Notes: a model not told the origin generated them from the sequence alone. Counted from the stretch's first letter, positions 42,631 to 51,905 are shown. The stretch: DNA of 51,905 bases from Bacteroides sp. CAG:709 (GCA_000434935.1 FR882194.1:19342-71246); one strand, 5' to 3'. Numbers and translations are program-made.

Positions 42631-44643
42631 TTAATGTATTTTCGCTTTAAGTGTCCTGAAATCCAGGTCGATTACTGTGCCGGCCTGCCATGTATATTTG
42701 GCATTCGGCTCATCCATGCCGCTAAGACGCTGCTTGATGTCCATGGTTTCGAGATCCACGAAGAACTCTCTCTGCCAGGACGAGAAGTCAAAGCCTTCGA
42801 TAACAGGATTGAGACGCAGACGGCCGGTATTCGGCTCGGTATAAGTCAATGTAACCCCGTCAGCAGCAAGCACGAACGGATCATCCAGCTTGGTTCCCCA
42901 TGCATCGGCAGATGCCGTTCCATAAGTATATATCGTAGCCGGCTGCACAGCAACCTTACGGCCGCCGAGATTCACGCAAATTCCATATACACCATCTTCA
43001 GGGACAATGATATAGCCATCTTCCGTTTCATATCCGGCATCAGTTCCGAGCCCGACAAACTCGCCACGTCCGAAGACAGGGCTCGCCTCTGTAGAGAAGC
43101 GGATTCGCGCTCCCTTGTGGAAATACCTGACATAAATCCATCTGGAATCATCATTCCAAACCTTGTTCAGAGCGATTACATCCTCAGGTGCGCCCCAGTT
43201 CATGTTGCCGTATTCATCGGTAATCATATAAACCTTGCCTTTGAACGGTATATCGTCAGGAGAAACAGAAACACGGAACAGTGCCTTGCCATGCTCAAGA
43301 TCGATCTCCACCGGCACGCCGGCAGCGACAGGAGTCGGGGCAAGCTCTGGACCGACACCGCGATAGCACAACTTGGTGCCTGAAATGCCGAATTCCATGC
43401 TGTCCCAGTCACGGTCATTGTATGAACAGGTAGCATACATCCTGATATTGCCGTCAGCCGTGGTCGTCGCAGAATATTTCTCGCCGCTCTTCGCCAATTC
43501 CACATCTTCGCCTCCGAAGCAGTCGCCCATCGCGAAAAGCGCAGGATCTTCAAATGAAACAATCTTGTTATAAAGGTCAACGAACACCATGCGGGTGCCG
43601 CTCTTTTCCGGCAATGCCTGATTTCCGGAAACCTTGAACCCGTCGTTGGTCGTACCGCTGCAGAAACTGTCAGCGTCAGAACCGGAAACCGACCACTTCG
43701 CACCCTGACCCTCAGTGAAATAAGCAAGAGTCCAGAACACACCGTTGCCGGCTACGCCGCATGCAGCCATAGGAGCCCATTCGCCTCCGGCAATGCTCAT
43801 GTACAGCTTTTCCGGCATTCCGGTCGGTTCAGGAATAATGAACTCAGTGCCATTGATGGAACCATAGAACACTGCTTTCTTTACATCATAACTGACTGTC
43901 AGCACGTAAGAGCCTTTCTTCTTCAGACGGAGACTGACCGGAGAACCTGAAGTCAACTCGGAATTGGCATCCGAAAGGACATTGGTCTTCACGCTGGCCT
44001 CCTTGCCGGTCAGGCATGTGGAGAGGGTATAGTCATACGATGCAGTCAGCGGAACTTCCTGCTTGCCGCTTTCCGTATAACGGAACATGTAATCACCGGA
44101 AAGAATGGTCTTCGGCTCAGCCGAACTCTTCCACGTAACTATATGATTCACATTGTCATACACAGGAGCGTCGAAAACGATTTCCTTCTCTCCGGATTCC
44201 GTAAGGGCAGTCTCGCTGCACATCCTGAAATCATACGGGACCAACGTGACCTTGCCGACGGACTGGCTATATATGACACGATAGAATCCATCCTTGGGCG
44301 CAGACATTCCGGAAGCGCCGCGCCTCAACGAATAGACGCACACGCCGTCCGACTCTCCCGCCAGGTCTCCACCATAGGAAACCGGCTGGTTGTCATCACC
44401 TACCATGGACAATTCGAAAGTTCCATCAGCGTCCAACCATGTGGAAATTCCATACAAACGGGCATCATCAAGCTGGGAAAACGCGCCGTACGTGGTCTCC
44501 ACCGAGAACTTCGTCGCGTCACCGCTAATGTAGATTCCTTCAGGGACATTGAATTGCGGATCCCAATCCGTCCCCTTCGTACATCCTGCCGCCAAAGAAA
44601 CGGCAGCCACGACCATAACAGCCGCTATATTGATATTTTTCAT
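42631..44643 (-). CDS. large SusF-like surface lipoprotein
   Basis: A 670-residue lipoprotein with lipobox AAGC (Cys21). Below-average similarity to named families; it has several repeated beta-sandwich-like units with motifs such as GIYISGDATKFSVET, KLYMSIAGGEWAPM, FAMGDCFGGED, KVYMITDEYGNMNWG and ATIYTYGTASADAWG, each followed by strands with GxYxxxxxxxxxKxxxxP. This layout fits SusE/F tandem glycan-binding modules. No catalytic motif is visible. It lies 6 bp after GH3 and 12 bp before the SusE-like gene in the same operon. Confidence 0.75.
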   Translation of the reverse strand: MKNINIAAVMVVAAVSLAAGCTKGTDWDPQFNVPEGIYISGDATKFSVETTYGAFSQLDDARLYGISTWLDADGTFELSMVGDDNQPVSYGGDLAGESDGVCVYSLRRGASGMSAPKDGFYRVIYSQSVGKVTLVPYDFRMCSETALTESGEKEIVFDAPVYDNVNHIVTWKSSAEPKTILSGDYMFRYTESGKQEVPLTASYDYTLSTCLTGKEASVKTNVLSDANSELTSGSPVSLRLKKKGSYVLTVSYDVKKAVFYGSINGTEFIIPEPTGMPEKLYMSIAGGEWAPMAACGVAGNGVFWTLAYFTEGQGAKWSVSGSDADSFCSGTTNDGFKVSGNQALPEKSGTRMVFVDLYNKIVSFEDPALFAMGDCFGGEDVELAKSGEKYSATTTADGNIRMYATCSYNDRDWDSMEFGISGTKLCYRGVGPELAPTPVAAGVPVEIDLEHGKALFRVSVSPDDIPFKGKVYMITDEYGNMNWGAPEDVIALNKVWNDDSRWIYVRYFHKGARIRFSTEASPVFGRGEFVGLGTDAGYETEDGYIIVPEDGVYGICVNLGGRKVAVQPATIYTYGTASADAWGTKLDDPFVLAADGVTLTYTEPNTGRLRLNPVIEGFDFSSWQREFFVDLETMDIKQRLSGMDEPNAKYTWQAGTVIDLDFRTLKAKIH

Positions 44644-44649
44644 ATACTG

Positions 44650-47250
44650 TTAATTTTCAATTTTTATCCGCGTAGTGCCATAATCCGCACTGTCATGACC
44701 GACATGAATGTCGAACAAACCATCCTCGACCACATAATCCATGTCCGCATTATAAAAGCCCAATGACAGAGGATCAATGCTGACTTTCACCCTGCGGGTC
44801 TCTCCCGCACGAAGATAAACCTTGGCAAAGCCCTTCAGTTCCATCACCGGTCTTACGACAGAAGCCACCAAGTCACTGACATATACCTGAACGGTTTCCT
44901 CGCCGTCCGTCCCGCTGGTGTTGGTAACATCGACATAGACATTGACAGTATCCCTTCTCGTATATGACTCCTTGTCAGTGAACGGTTTGCCATAAGAGAA
45001 CGATGAATAGCTCAAGCCATATCCGAACGGATAAAGCGGGGCATTCGGCACGTCGATGTGCCTAACCGTCGAAGAATGCTCCATGTCACCCGGACGGCCC
45101 GAGCGCTTGTAATTATAGTAAGCCGGAATCTGTCCTTCGGCACGCGGGAATGTAATCGCCAGACGGCCAGAAGGATTATAATCTCCGAAAAGCACATCCG
45201 CCACGGCATCACCGGTAGTAGTTCCCGGGAACCACGCCTCCAGAATTGCAGGAACGGTATTGTTCAGATTCTCAATGCAGAGAGGTCTTCCGTTCATCAG
45301 CACTGCCACGACCGGTTTCCCGGTAGCCACAAGACGCTCCACAAGTTCTTCCTGCACTCCCGGCAGACCGAGATGACAACGGCTTCTGGACTCACCGCTG
45401 AACAGCGCTTTTTCACCGACTACGGCGATTACCACATCGCTCTTTTCCGCAGCAGCTACAGCCGCATCGAACCCTGAACGGTCCTCCCCGTCGAAATCAC
45501 AACCCTTCACATAATTTATCAGGACATTGTCACCCAACTTGTTACGAAGTCCCGCCAGCACTGTCACCGCATCGGAATCCTCCGCACGGCAACGCCATGA
45601 GCCATTGATTTCGTGCTTGTTGTCCGCAAGCGGGCCGATGAGGGCGATACTGCCTACATTCTTGGAAAGCGGCAGAAGCCGGTTCTCATTGCGAAGCAGA
45701 ACCATTGACTTGCAGGCCAATTTCCTGGCGCTCGCGACGAATTCATCATTGAGCAATGTCTTTTTTTCCCTCTCCTCGTCGAAGAATTTATACGGGTCAT
45801 CGAACAGGCCGAGAGAATATTTCACCCTGAGAATTCTCCGGCAAGCATCGTCGATATCGCTTTCACGTACAAGGCCCTCATCCACAAGCTTGTGCAAATG
45901 AGCATTGTAGAGTCCGTCGATCATATCCATGTCGACACCGGCATTGAAAGCAATCTGCGCCGCGTCCTTGCCGTCCTCGGCGACGCCCTGCGCGATGAGC
46001 TGTATCACGGACTGCCAGTCGCTCACCACGAATCCTTCGAAGCCCCACTCGTTCTGAAGGAATTTACGCAGCATTTCCTGGTCGCCGGAAGCCGGTATGC
46101 CGTTAAGGTCATGGAACGCAGACATATAAGTCAGCACTCCGGCATTCGAAGCAGCCTTGAACGGCGGCAGATACACGTCGTACAATGTCCTTTCAGACAT
46201 GTCCACCGGAGCATAGTCGCGTCCGGCCTGCGGAAGACCGTAGCCGATCCAATGTTTCGCGCATGCGACCACGGCATCATTGCCCCAGAGATTCCACTGG
46301 AAGCCATTCACGCGGGCGGCGGCAATCTTGCTGCACAGGAACGGGTCCTCGCCTGCACCTTCGACGACTCTGCCCCAGCGCGCGTCACGGCCGATATCGA
46401 CCATCGGCGCGAAAGTCCAATGCACGCCAGCCGCAGAGGCCTCGATGGCCGCCATCCTTGCCGACTCCCCGATCGCCTCCATATCCCAGCTGCAAGCTTC
46501 CGCAAGCGGTACCGGGGTCAATGTCCGATAACCGTGGATCACGTCCATGCCGAACAGCAGAGGAATCTTCAGCCGCGATTCCGCCATGTATTTTTCCTGA
46601 ATCTGTCTCAATGCCTTCGAACCGGTGGCGTTGAGGACCGAGCCCATCATGTCGCGGCGGACCAATGAATCCGAGAATTGCTCTGATTCCGGTCCCGTCA
46701 TGAGGGAGCTGCCGACATACTGCGACAGCTGGCCGATCTTTTCATCCAGAGTCATCCGGCCCATCAGGTCGCCGATGAATTTGTCTGCCTTATCGCTGAA
46801 ATCCAGTTTCGGAACCACAACCTCGTGGTTAGGATCAGGGATAAACACATCGAGATTCAACGGATTGACCTTTCCGGAAACATTGATTGTCCAATTTCCA
46901 GACGGCTTCCTGCAGGAGTAAGGTTCTCCCACCATCCGGCCATTGTCGAACAATGAAATGACGAGCTTGTCCTCGTGACGGTTGTCCTGCACGGCCTGAA
47001 GAGCCAGGACATGACGTCCCTCCTTTACCTTTCCGAATTTAAGCTTGATGGAAGAGTCCCCGTTTTCGAGAACAATCTGGCCGGCAGCGGAAGACGGCAT
47101 TTCAGCTTCAACCCTGCAGACAGCAGGGGCAGATGCCGCTCCGTTTTCATAAAAGAGCCAGCCTTTGGCAGCCTTGACGGAGTGCGGCACCACAGCCAGA
47201 CACTCCAGACACAAGGCCGCAAAAAATGATATGAGAGCGAACTTTTTCAT
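44650..47250 (-). CDS. GH3 beta-glucosidase with N-terminal extension
   Basis: An 866-residue exported glycoside hydrolase family 3 enzyme. The start at 47250 gives a signal peptide MKKFALISFFAALCLECLA; the ATG five codons earlier lies within the SusD-GH16 stop region. About 125 residues of beta-rich sequence (23-150) precede the GH3 core. The core has KIGQLSQYVGSS, PLLFGMDVIHGYRT, APMVDIGRDARWGRVVEG, KHWIGYGLPQAGRDY and the nucleophile Asp411 in GFVVSDWQSV. The second domain has VVIAVVGEKALFSGESRSR with the acid/base region, and a fibronectin-III-like domain ends the protein. It should release glucose from beta-gluco-oligosaccharides in the periplasm, completing digestion started by GH16. 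Confidence 0.93.
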   Translation of the reverse strand: MKKFALISFFAALCLECLAVVPHSVKAAKGWLFYENGAASAPAVCRVEAEMPSSAAGQIVLENGDSSIKLKFGKVKEGRHVLALQAVQDNRHEDKLVISLFDNGRMVGEPYSCRKPSGNWTINVSGKVNPLNLDVFIPDPNHEVVVPKLDFSDKADKFIGDLMGRMTLDEKIGQLSQYVGSSLMTGPESEQFSDSLVRRDMMGSVLNATGSKALRQIQEKYMAESRLKIPLLFGMDVIHGYRTLTPVPLAEACSWDMEAIGESARMAAIEASAAGVHWTFAPMVDIGRDARWGRVVEGAGEDPFLCSKIAAARVNGFQWNLWGNDAVVACAKHWIGYGLPQAGRDYAPVDMSERTLYDVYLPPFKAASNAGVLTYMSAFHDLNGIPASGDQEMLRKFLQNEWGFEGFVVSDWQSVIQLIAQGVAEDGKDAAQIAFNAGVDMDMIDGLYNAHLHKLVDEGLVRESDIDDACRRILRVKYSLGLFDDPYKFFDEEREKKTLLNDEFVASARKLACKSMVLLRNENRLLPLSKNVGSIALIGPLADNKHEINGSWRCRAEDSDAVTVLAGLRNKLGDNVLINYVKGCDFDGEDRSGFDAAVAAAEKSDVVIAVVGEKALFSGESRSRCHLGLPGVQEELVERLVATGKPVVAVLMNGRPLCIENLNNTVPAILEAWFPGTTTGDAVADVLFGDYNPSGRLAITFPRAEGQIPAYYNYKRSGRPGDMEHSSTVRHIDVPNAPLYPFGYGLSYSSFSYGKPFTDKESYTRRDTVNVYVDVTNTSGTDGEETVQVYVSDLVASVVRPVMELKGFAKVYLRAGETRRVKVSIDPLSLGFYNADMDYVVEDGLFDIHVGHDSADYGTTRIKIEN

Positions 47251-47255
47251 AGTTA

Positions 47256-49940
47256 CTAATTCCATTTCGGATTCTGCTCCCAGCCTGTACGAAGAATTTC
47301 AGATTCAGGAACAGGATACCAATACATCTTCGGTTCGAAGGTCCTCTTCTCTACTGTTCTGCTGCTATAAGCAAATCCTTCCTTTTCAGGCCAATTCGGC
47401 TTTTCAATTTCTTCAGGACGAGACTGTTCCCTGGTGTATACGCGAACCCAGTCCACGTAGAGGCTTGTCTCCCTGAGGTCAGGATTCTTGTCTTCCGGAT
47501 ATCCGATGCCGTTGGAATCACGGCCGCCGATCTGGCCGGTAATCGCGAAATCCCACGCAGTCTTCTCGTGTCCCTCCTTGATGGCCTTCGTGATGAAGGT
47601 ATTGTAGCGGTTGCCGTAATCTCTTGTCTTGAAGGTATTTGTAACCTTGCCGTCAAGCAGGTAGGAGATGATGGCATGCTCTGTCGGAGCTGCAGGATCA
47701 GGGTCCACCTGGACACCATAGGTATGATACTCGTCATAAGGGTTGAACGGCATGTCCACATGACGGCCGTAGCCGTTCACATTGACACCGAGAGTAGACT
47801 CGTTTACAGCCGCACCCTTGTCATTGTCATGAAGATGGAGAGCCTGGCTGAGGACATACTTGTCGGCCCTTCCCAGAGAAGGATTGTCCAGCCATGTCTT
47901 GATGAAGAATTCCTCGATATCGAGCTCGGCATACTGGGCACCTGCATAATAGCGGCACCACGGTGCCATCCAGATACCATAGATATACGGAACTTTCATC
48001 CTGATTTCGAATCTCGAGAACAGCGGATAAAGCTTCTGTGCATTTCCATATTTGTCGGTGTCGCGGCTGGACAATGCGCCTGACCACCAGCCCGGCCTGT
48101 TGCCGTTTCCGTAAGCGGACTGCGGTGCAGGAGGATTGTCCTCCCTCGTGGCAGAAACACGGCATACGCTCAAATCACCATCCTTGCAGATGGACACCTG
48201 CTTGCCGCGATATGTCTGGACATTGCCGTTAGGCTGACCGTACCACTGGTTTCCGACAGGGCTGTCAGCTCCGTAAAGTCCCCAGTATGAATTATCTATG
48301 ACAGAACCGCTGAATTCGTCGCCATCGTAGTAATACCATCCGTCAGGAACTTCGGAAGAAGGTATAGAGGCAGACCTGGCGGCTGCAGATGACTTCGTGG
48401 CGTCCTTGACGATTCCAAGTCCGCGGACATCCGCACCCAATGTCTTGCTTGCGATTTTCCATCTCCTTACATCCCATGCGCGATGCTCCTCGAAGGCGAG
48501 CTCGACCCTGCGCTCATTCCTGATGAGTTCCCTCATTTCCTCCTGGCCAAGTCCATGTACAGAAGGCTGTCCTGCCCTGTTGCGGACCTTGTTCAGGTAA
48601 GCTTCAATGTCGGAGTTCCCCGGATCGCACTCATTGAGAGCCTCCACATAGTTCAAATAGATTTCAGCAAATCTGAAATATGGCCATACATGTCCGGATG
48701 CTCCTCCACCGGTCTGCACATTGGCAGATTCATTCATGAATTTACGCAGATAGAAGCCTGTCTTGGAGCCGTTTGTCTTGGAGGAAGCATCTTTGCCTCC
48801 GTCAAATGTCTCCACGCCGGATTCCTTCCAAGTATCGCCATTGAAAATGAACGTGGCCGCAAGTCTCTTGTCACGCCATACGAACGGATGTCTGGCGCTT
48901 TCGGAGCCGTCCCATGCGAACTTCGAACCGTCCTTCAGCTCATAAGCCTCCATCAGGTTCAATGTCGGGGTAGTTCCGCCCGTACCGCCATAGCTTACAG
49001 GCGAATTGACAGTCTCGAAAGACACGCTGTTCGCATATCTCTTCTGGAAAATGAACTCCTTGTTGTCGATATTGTTCTGGAAAAGGTCGCCATAGCTTCC
49101 GTAGAGCATATATTGGTCAAGGTCAATGACTTCCTTCGCAGCAGCCGCAGCCTTCTCCCATTTCTCCTTCACGCTTGGCAGATAGCTTTCATCGCTGTTC
49201 TTCCAATCCAGCCAGAGCGGACTGGCGGCATACAGGAGAACGCGGCTCTTCAATGCCAGCGCAGCACCCTTCGTAGCCCTGCCGTAAGCGGAAGCATTGT
49301 CCCTCCACGGCGTAAGCTCAAGTCCCGCAGCCGCAGCATCGCAATCAGCGACAATGCGGTTCACGACCTCATCCATTTCCGGTCTTTTCACCCCGCTGTG
49401 GTTTTCAGCGACAGGCAGGACCTTGTCGATGTAAGGCACAGGGCCATACCTCTTTACGAGCTCGAAATGGAAGAATGCACGGAGGAAAATCGCCTCGTTC
49501 TTCCAGATTTCCAGATCCTTGAGCCTGTTCTTGTACTCCGTCTGGTTATCCGGATCCAACTTGTAGTTTTCCAGATCCACCCTATGGACATTGGCAATGA
49601 ATTCATTGCTCAGTCTGATGCCGGTATAAAGCTGGTCCCAAAGATCGTCAGGATTGTCCTGAGGCCCCCAGGAGCCATTGTTGAATTTCTGGATATTGCA
49701 CGTTTCGATGGTGTTTTCGCCATCATCCGTAGCCGCGTCATACATGGCGGCGCCGATACGGTTCAATCCGTCAGGAAGGAAGCGGTAAACATTGACCAGA
49801 GCCTGACTGGTCCTCTCGTACGAGGTGTAAGTCTTGTCAATGTCGATGAACGATTCCTGCTCCCTATCCAGAAACCTGTTGCAGCCGCACACATTGAGCG
49901 CGGTCATTACAGGAAGTAGTATATATATGATTCTCTTCAT
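47256..49940 (-). CDS. SusD-family lipoprotein with nested GH16 glycanase domain
   Basis: An 894-residue lipoprotein (lipobox VCGC, Cys20), about 350 longer than usual SusD. Residues 21-500 are SusD: NRFLDREQESFIDID, WKNEAIFLRAFFHFELVKRYG, FRFAEIYLNYVEALN and RNERRVELAFEEHRAWDVRRWK. An Ala/Ser linker (513-530) leads into a GH16-like domain at about 533-838: YYYDGDEFSGSVIDNSYWG, GIWMAPW (655-661), catalytic motif AELDIEEF with Glu672, Asp674 and Glu676/677, and a final SLYVDWVRVYTR strand. The SusD C-terminus then resumes: RTFEPKMYWYPVPESEI and QNPKW (856-893). The reading frame is continuous, so this is a nested insertion, not a neighbour fusion. It probably binds and cuts beta-1,3/1,4-glucan at the SusC mouth. 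The 12-bp spacing to SusC and the GH3 next door support this. Confidence 0.9.
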   Translation of the reverse strand: MKRIIYILLPVMTALNVCGCNRFLDREQESFIDIDKTYTSYERTSQALVNVYRFLPDGLNRIGAAMYDAATDDGENTIETCNIQKFNNGSWGPQDNPDDLWDQLYTGIRLSNEFIANVHRVDLENYKLDPDNQTEYKNRLKDLEIWKNEAIFLRAFFHFELVKRYGPVPYIDKVLPVAENHSGVKRPEMDEVVNRIVADCDAAAAGLELTPWRDNASAYGRATKGAALALKSRVLLYAASPLWLDWKNSDESYLPSVKEKWEKAAAAAKEVIDLDQYMLYGSYGDLFQNNIDNKEFIFQKRYANSVSFETVNSPVSYGGTGGTTPTLNLMEAYELKDGSKFAWDGSESARHPFVWRDKRLAATFIFNGDTWKESGVETFDGGKDASSKTNGSKTGFYLRKFMNESANVQTGGGASGHVWPYFRFAEIYLNYVEALNECDPGNSDIEAYLNKVRNRAGQPSVHGLGQEEMRELIRNERRVELAFEEHRAWDVRRWKIASKTLGADVRGLGIVKDATKSSAAARSASIPSSEVPDGWYYYDGDEFSGSVIDNSYWGLYGADSPVGNQWYGQPNGNVQTYRGKQVSICKDGDLSVCRVSATREDNPPAPQSAYGNGNRPGWWSGALSSRDTDKYGNAQKLYPLFSRFEIRMKVPYIYGIWMAPWCRYYAGAQYAELDIEEFFIKTWLDNPSLGRADKYVLSQALHLHDNDKGAAVNESTLGVNVNGYGRHVDMPFNPYDEYHTYGVQVDPDPAAPTEHAIISYLLDGKVTNTFKTRDYGNRYNTFITKAIKEGHEKTAWDFAITGQIGGRDSNGIGYPEDKNPDLRETSLYVDWVRVYTREQSRPEEIEKPNWPEKEGFAYSSRTVEKRTFEPKMYWYPVPESEILRTGWEQNPKWN

Positions 49941-49952
49941 TTTCGGAGTATT

Positions 49953-51905
49953 TTAGAAAGTGAATTTCATTCCCACACTTACAGTTCTCGTAAGAGGATA
50001 TGTGATGAGTGAACTGCTCTCAGGGTCTGAGATGACGCCTGAAGCATTGATAGTGAACAGGTTGGTACCGTTGAGGTACAGGCACATGGCATGTCCCGCC
50101 GCACGCGTAGGAAGATTATATGCGAAATACAAGTTCCTCAGCCTGAAATAGCTGCCGTTCCTTTTCCAGAAAGTGGATGTCCTGTAGTTGTTGCTGAAAT
50201 TGCTCAGTGACAGTCTAGGATAGGAAGCATCCGTGTTCTCCGGTGTCCAGCTGTCCTTGGCCAGCTGCGAAGCGGAAGCATTGTCCTGGAAAGAGTATGC
50301 AGTGTTGCCGCTGAGGTAGATGTCTCTGCCGGCAACGCCCTGGAACATCGCCTCAAGTTCGAAGCGTTTCCATTTCAGTCCGCCGCTCAATGTGAAGTTC
50401 CACTCAGGGATGTATGAATATCCGACAGGCACGCCGTCATTGCTGTCGATGATGCCGTCATTGTTCTGGTCAACATATTTGATGTCACCCGGACGGACCG
50501 TGCCGTACTGTGGAACCGGAAGGCCTTCTGCAATGGTGCCGTCAGCATTGAAATCTTCCTGTTTCCAATATCCGTCGGCCACAAGCACGAACGGAGTGCC
50601 CACAGCGTGGCCTCTTCTGTATTGATACTCATACACTCTGGTCGGTTCGCCCATTTCCTTGATTTCATTTCTGGCGAACCATACGCCTGCGCCGACATGC
50701 CACTGGAGGTCATCAGACTTCTTCTGATGCCAGTCGGCTGTCAGCTCGAAACCGCTGTTCCTGACATTGCCGACGTTCATGTAAGGCAACATGCCGCCGA
50801 AAGAAGCTCCCACAAAGCCCGGAATGGTTCCGGTCGCCTGATCCACAATGCCGGTACGCATCTGTGTGAACACATCAGCATTGATCGTGAGAGCTCCGAA
50901 GAGTTCAGCGTCGATGCCGACATTGTAAATGGTTTCTTTCTCCCAGCTCAGGTCAATGTTCGGAATCGTGGTCACGCCGAATGATGATGAAGCGGAGCTG
51001 CCGGTGCCGAGCAGGTATGAACCCGTCCATGCATATGACTCATCGTAAAGATAACGTCCTGCGGCATTCTGGTTGTTGCCCACGAGACCTGCTGAAGCTC
51101 TGAGCTTCAAGTAATTGACATTGCGGGAATTCTTGAGCCAAGGCTCTTCGGAAATGACCCATCCGGCCGAACCGGCAGGAAAGAATCCGAATCTGTGGCC
51201 TTTTGCGTAGTCATCGCATCCGGTATCGGAAGCAGAGAACTCTGCAATGTATTTACCTGCATATGAGTAGGTTACACGCCCTGCAAAATTAACGTACCTG
51301 GTATTTGCCCTGACGGAATACTGCCTGTAGTTGTCCACGAGAGCGAAAGCAGTAGCATCTACGGAATGCTTGCCGAATCTGCGGGAATAGTCCAGCGAAC
51401 CCTTGGCGTTAACACGGCTCCAGTCATCCTTGAATCCTTCGCCGGCTTCGAGAGGCTCATCCGTACCATACGGCGTATATTCATATCCGTCAGCCGTCTT
51501 GGTCAGGCTATATCTCGTATAATTGCGTGTCTTCGTGGAAGATTCACACATATTGTTGCTGTAAGCCACTGAGGCGCTTACGCCCAGGCCCTCGGTTATG
51601 AAATCAAGTTCAAGTTTCGGAGTGAACACCAGCTGGAAAGTTCTGTTGTTCTCCTTGTAGACTCCCCTGTAGAGCAATTCGCCGACAGGGTTGGTCTGAG
51701 AAGCGTTTCCGCCGAAACTGCCGTCCGGGTTATATACCGGGAATGCATTCGGAGCCGTGGCATACATTGAATTGAACAGCTTGTAAGCCGAGGTGCCTCC
51801 GCCCGGAAAAGCCCGGCTTCCGATCTGGCCGCCGAAACTGAACGCGGTGGAGAAACGCCTTCCGATATTGATGTCAATGTTCGAACGGACATTGATGGTC
51901 GTGTA
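49953..51905 (-). CDS. SusC/RagA-family TonB-linked transporter (5' end outside window)
   Basis: The C-terminal 650 residues of a SusC-type barrel; the frame is open to the window edge at 51905, so signal peptide, plug and TonB box are missing. Recognisable barrel segments include FGFFPAGSAGWVISEEPWLK, LKLRASAGLVGNNQNA, ETIYNVGIDAELFGALTINAD, PGDIKYVDQNNDGIIDSNDG and the C-terminus TRTVSVGMKFTF. It pairs with the SusD-GH16 protein encoded 12 bp downstream and should import the oligosaccharides it produces. Whether it carries an STN domain cannot be seen. Confidence 0.95.
   Translation of the reverse strand, partial: YTTINVRSNIDINIGRRFSTAFSFGGQIGSRAFPGGGTSAYKLFNSMYATAPNAFPVYNPDGSFGGNASQTNPVGELLYRGVYKENNRTFQLVFTPKLELDFITEGLGVSASVAYSNNMCESSTKTRNYTRYSLTKTADGYEYTPYGTDEPLEAGEGFKDDWSRVNAKGSLDYSRRFGKHSVDATAFALVDNYRQYSVRANTRYVNFAGRVTYSYAGKYIAEFSASDTGCDDYAKGHRFGFFPAGSAGWVISEEPWLKNSRNVNYLKLRASAGLVGNNQNAAGRYLYDESYAWTGSYLLGTGSSASSSFGVTTIPNIDLSWEKETIYNVGIDAELFGALTINADVFTQMRTGIVDQATGTIPGFVGASFGGMLPYMNVGNVRNSGFELTADWHQKKSDDLQWHVGAGVWFARNEIKEMGEPTRVYEYQYRRGHAVGTPFVLVADGYWKQEDFNADGTIAEGLPVPQYGTVRPGDIKYVDQNNDGIIDSNDGVPVGYSYIPEWNFTLSGGLKWKRFELEAMFQGVAGRDIYLSGNTAYSFQDNASASQLAKDSWTPENTDASYPRLSLSNFSNNYRTSTFWKRNGSYFRLRNLYFAYNLPTRAAGHAMCLYLNGTNLFTINASGVISDPESSSLITYPLTRTVSVGMKFTF

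Noticed and set aside
48483..49919. 478-residue plus-strand frame opposite the SusD-GH16 gene
   Set aside because: The minus-strand frame has SusD and GH16 motifs; the opposite frame is a shadow produced by its codon use.

Overview
This 51.9 kb window looks like a chromosomal segment of a Bacteroidales bacterium (Bacteroidota), probably a glycan-degrading gut or rumen commensal. The evidence is two SusC/SusD loci, an ECF sigma/FecR pair, lipoproteins with DUF4988-type stalks, mostly leaderless-looking starts with few Shine-Dalgarno sites, and promoters that fit the Bacteroides pattern TTTG-N19-TAnnTTTG. Coding DNA is about half GC. No plasmid, phage or complete insertion-sequence genes are seen.

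Layout. 1-1060 is a gene-free repeat nest: a 192-bp element with terminal inverted repeats, a degenerate 13-nt tandem array and strong hairpins. 1077-1351 is a minus-strand tRNA-Gln/tRNA-Met unit with a clear promoter and terminator. 1389-10479 (minus) is a heavy-metal efflux operon: a small His-rich protein, a His-rich RND adaptor, an RND pump, a TolC-like protein, a TonB-dependent receptor, an HMA metal-binding protein, and ispF at the end. 10682-15273 (plus) is housekeeping: ComF, S-adenosylhomocysteine hydrolase, Xaa-Pro aminopeptidase, a DUF456 membrane protein and an FlK-like thioesterase. A solitary HigA-ImmA/IrrE-type regulator-protease (minus), a histidine phosphatase (plus) and a nitroreductase (minus) follow.

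18635-35473 is the first polysaccharide-utilisation-type locus. A divergent ECF sigma factor faces a FecR anti-sigma factor, followed by an STN-domain SusC, a SusD and three consecutive lipoproteins. These share the same coiled-coil/DUF4988 N-terminus but carry different C-terminal modules: NAGPA-type phosphodiester glycosidase, BACON+GLUG, and GLUG+DUF4886 (SGNH-like). An EEP-family phosphoesterase is last. There is no ordinary glycoside hydrolase, so the locus looks aimed at phosphodiester-linked or otherwise decorated glycans.

35575-35732 is a second, differently sequenced structured element. 35750-40270 (minus) is a metX-thrA-asd operon feeding methionine and other aspartate-family amino acids. 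40271-41136 is another repeat nest, with a second copy of the 192-bp element, a probable ATPase remnant and a duplicated terminator segment.

41137-51905 (minus, cut by the window end) is a second locus, probably for beta-glucan: SusC, a SusD with a complete GH16-like glycanase domain nested inside it, a GH3 beta-glucosidase and two SusE/SusF-like lipoproteins.

The strongest novelty candidates are the nested SusD-GH16 protein, the phosphodiester-themed locus with three shared-stalk lipoproteins, and the structured repeat family. All assignments are from reading the sequence only; no database search was possible.
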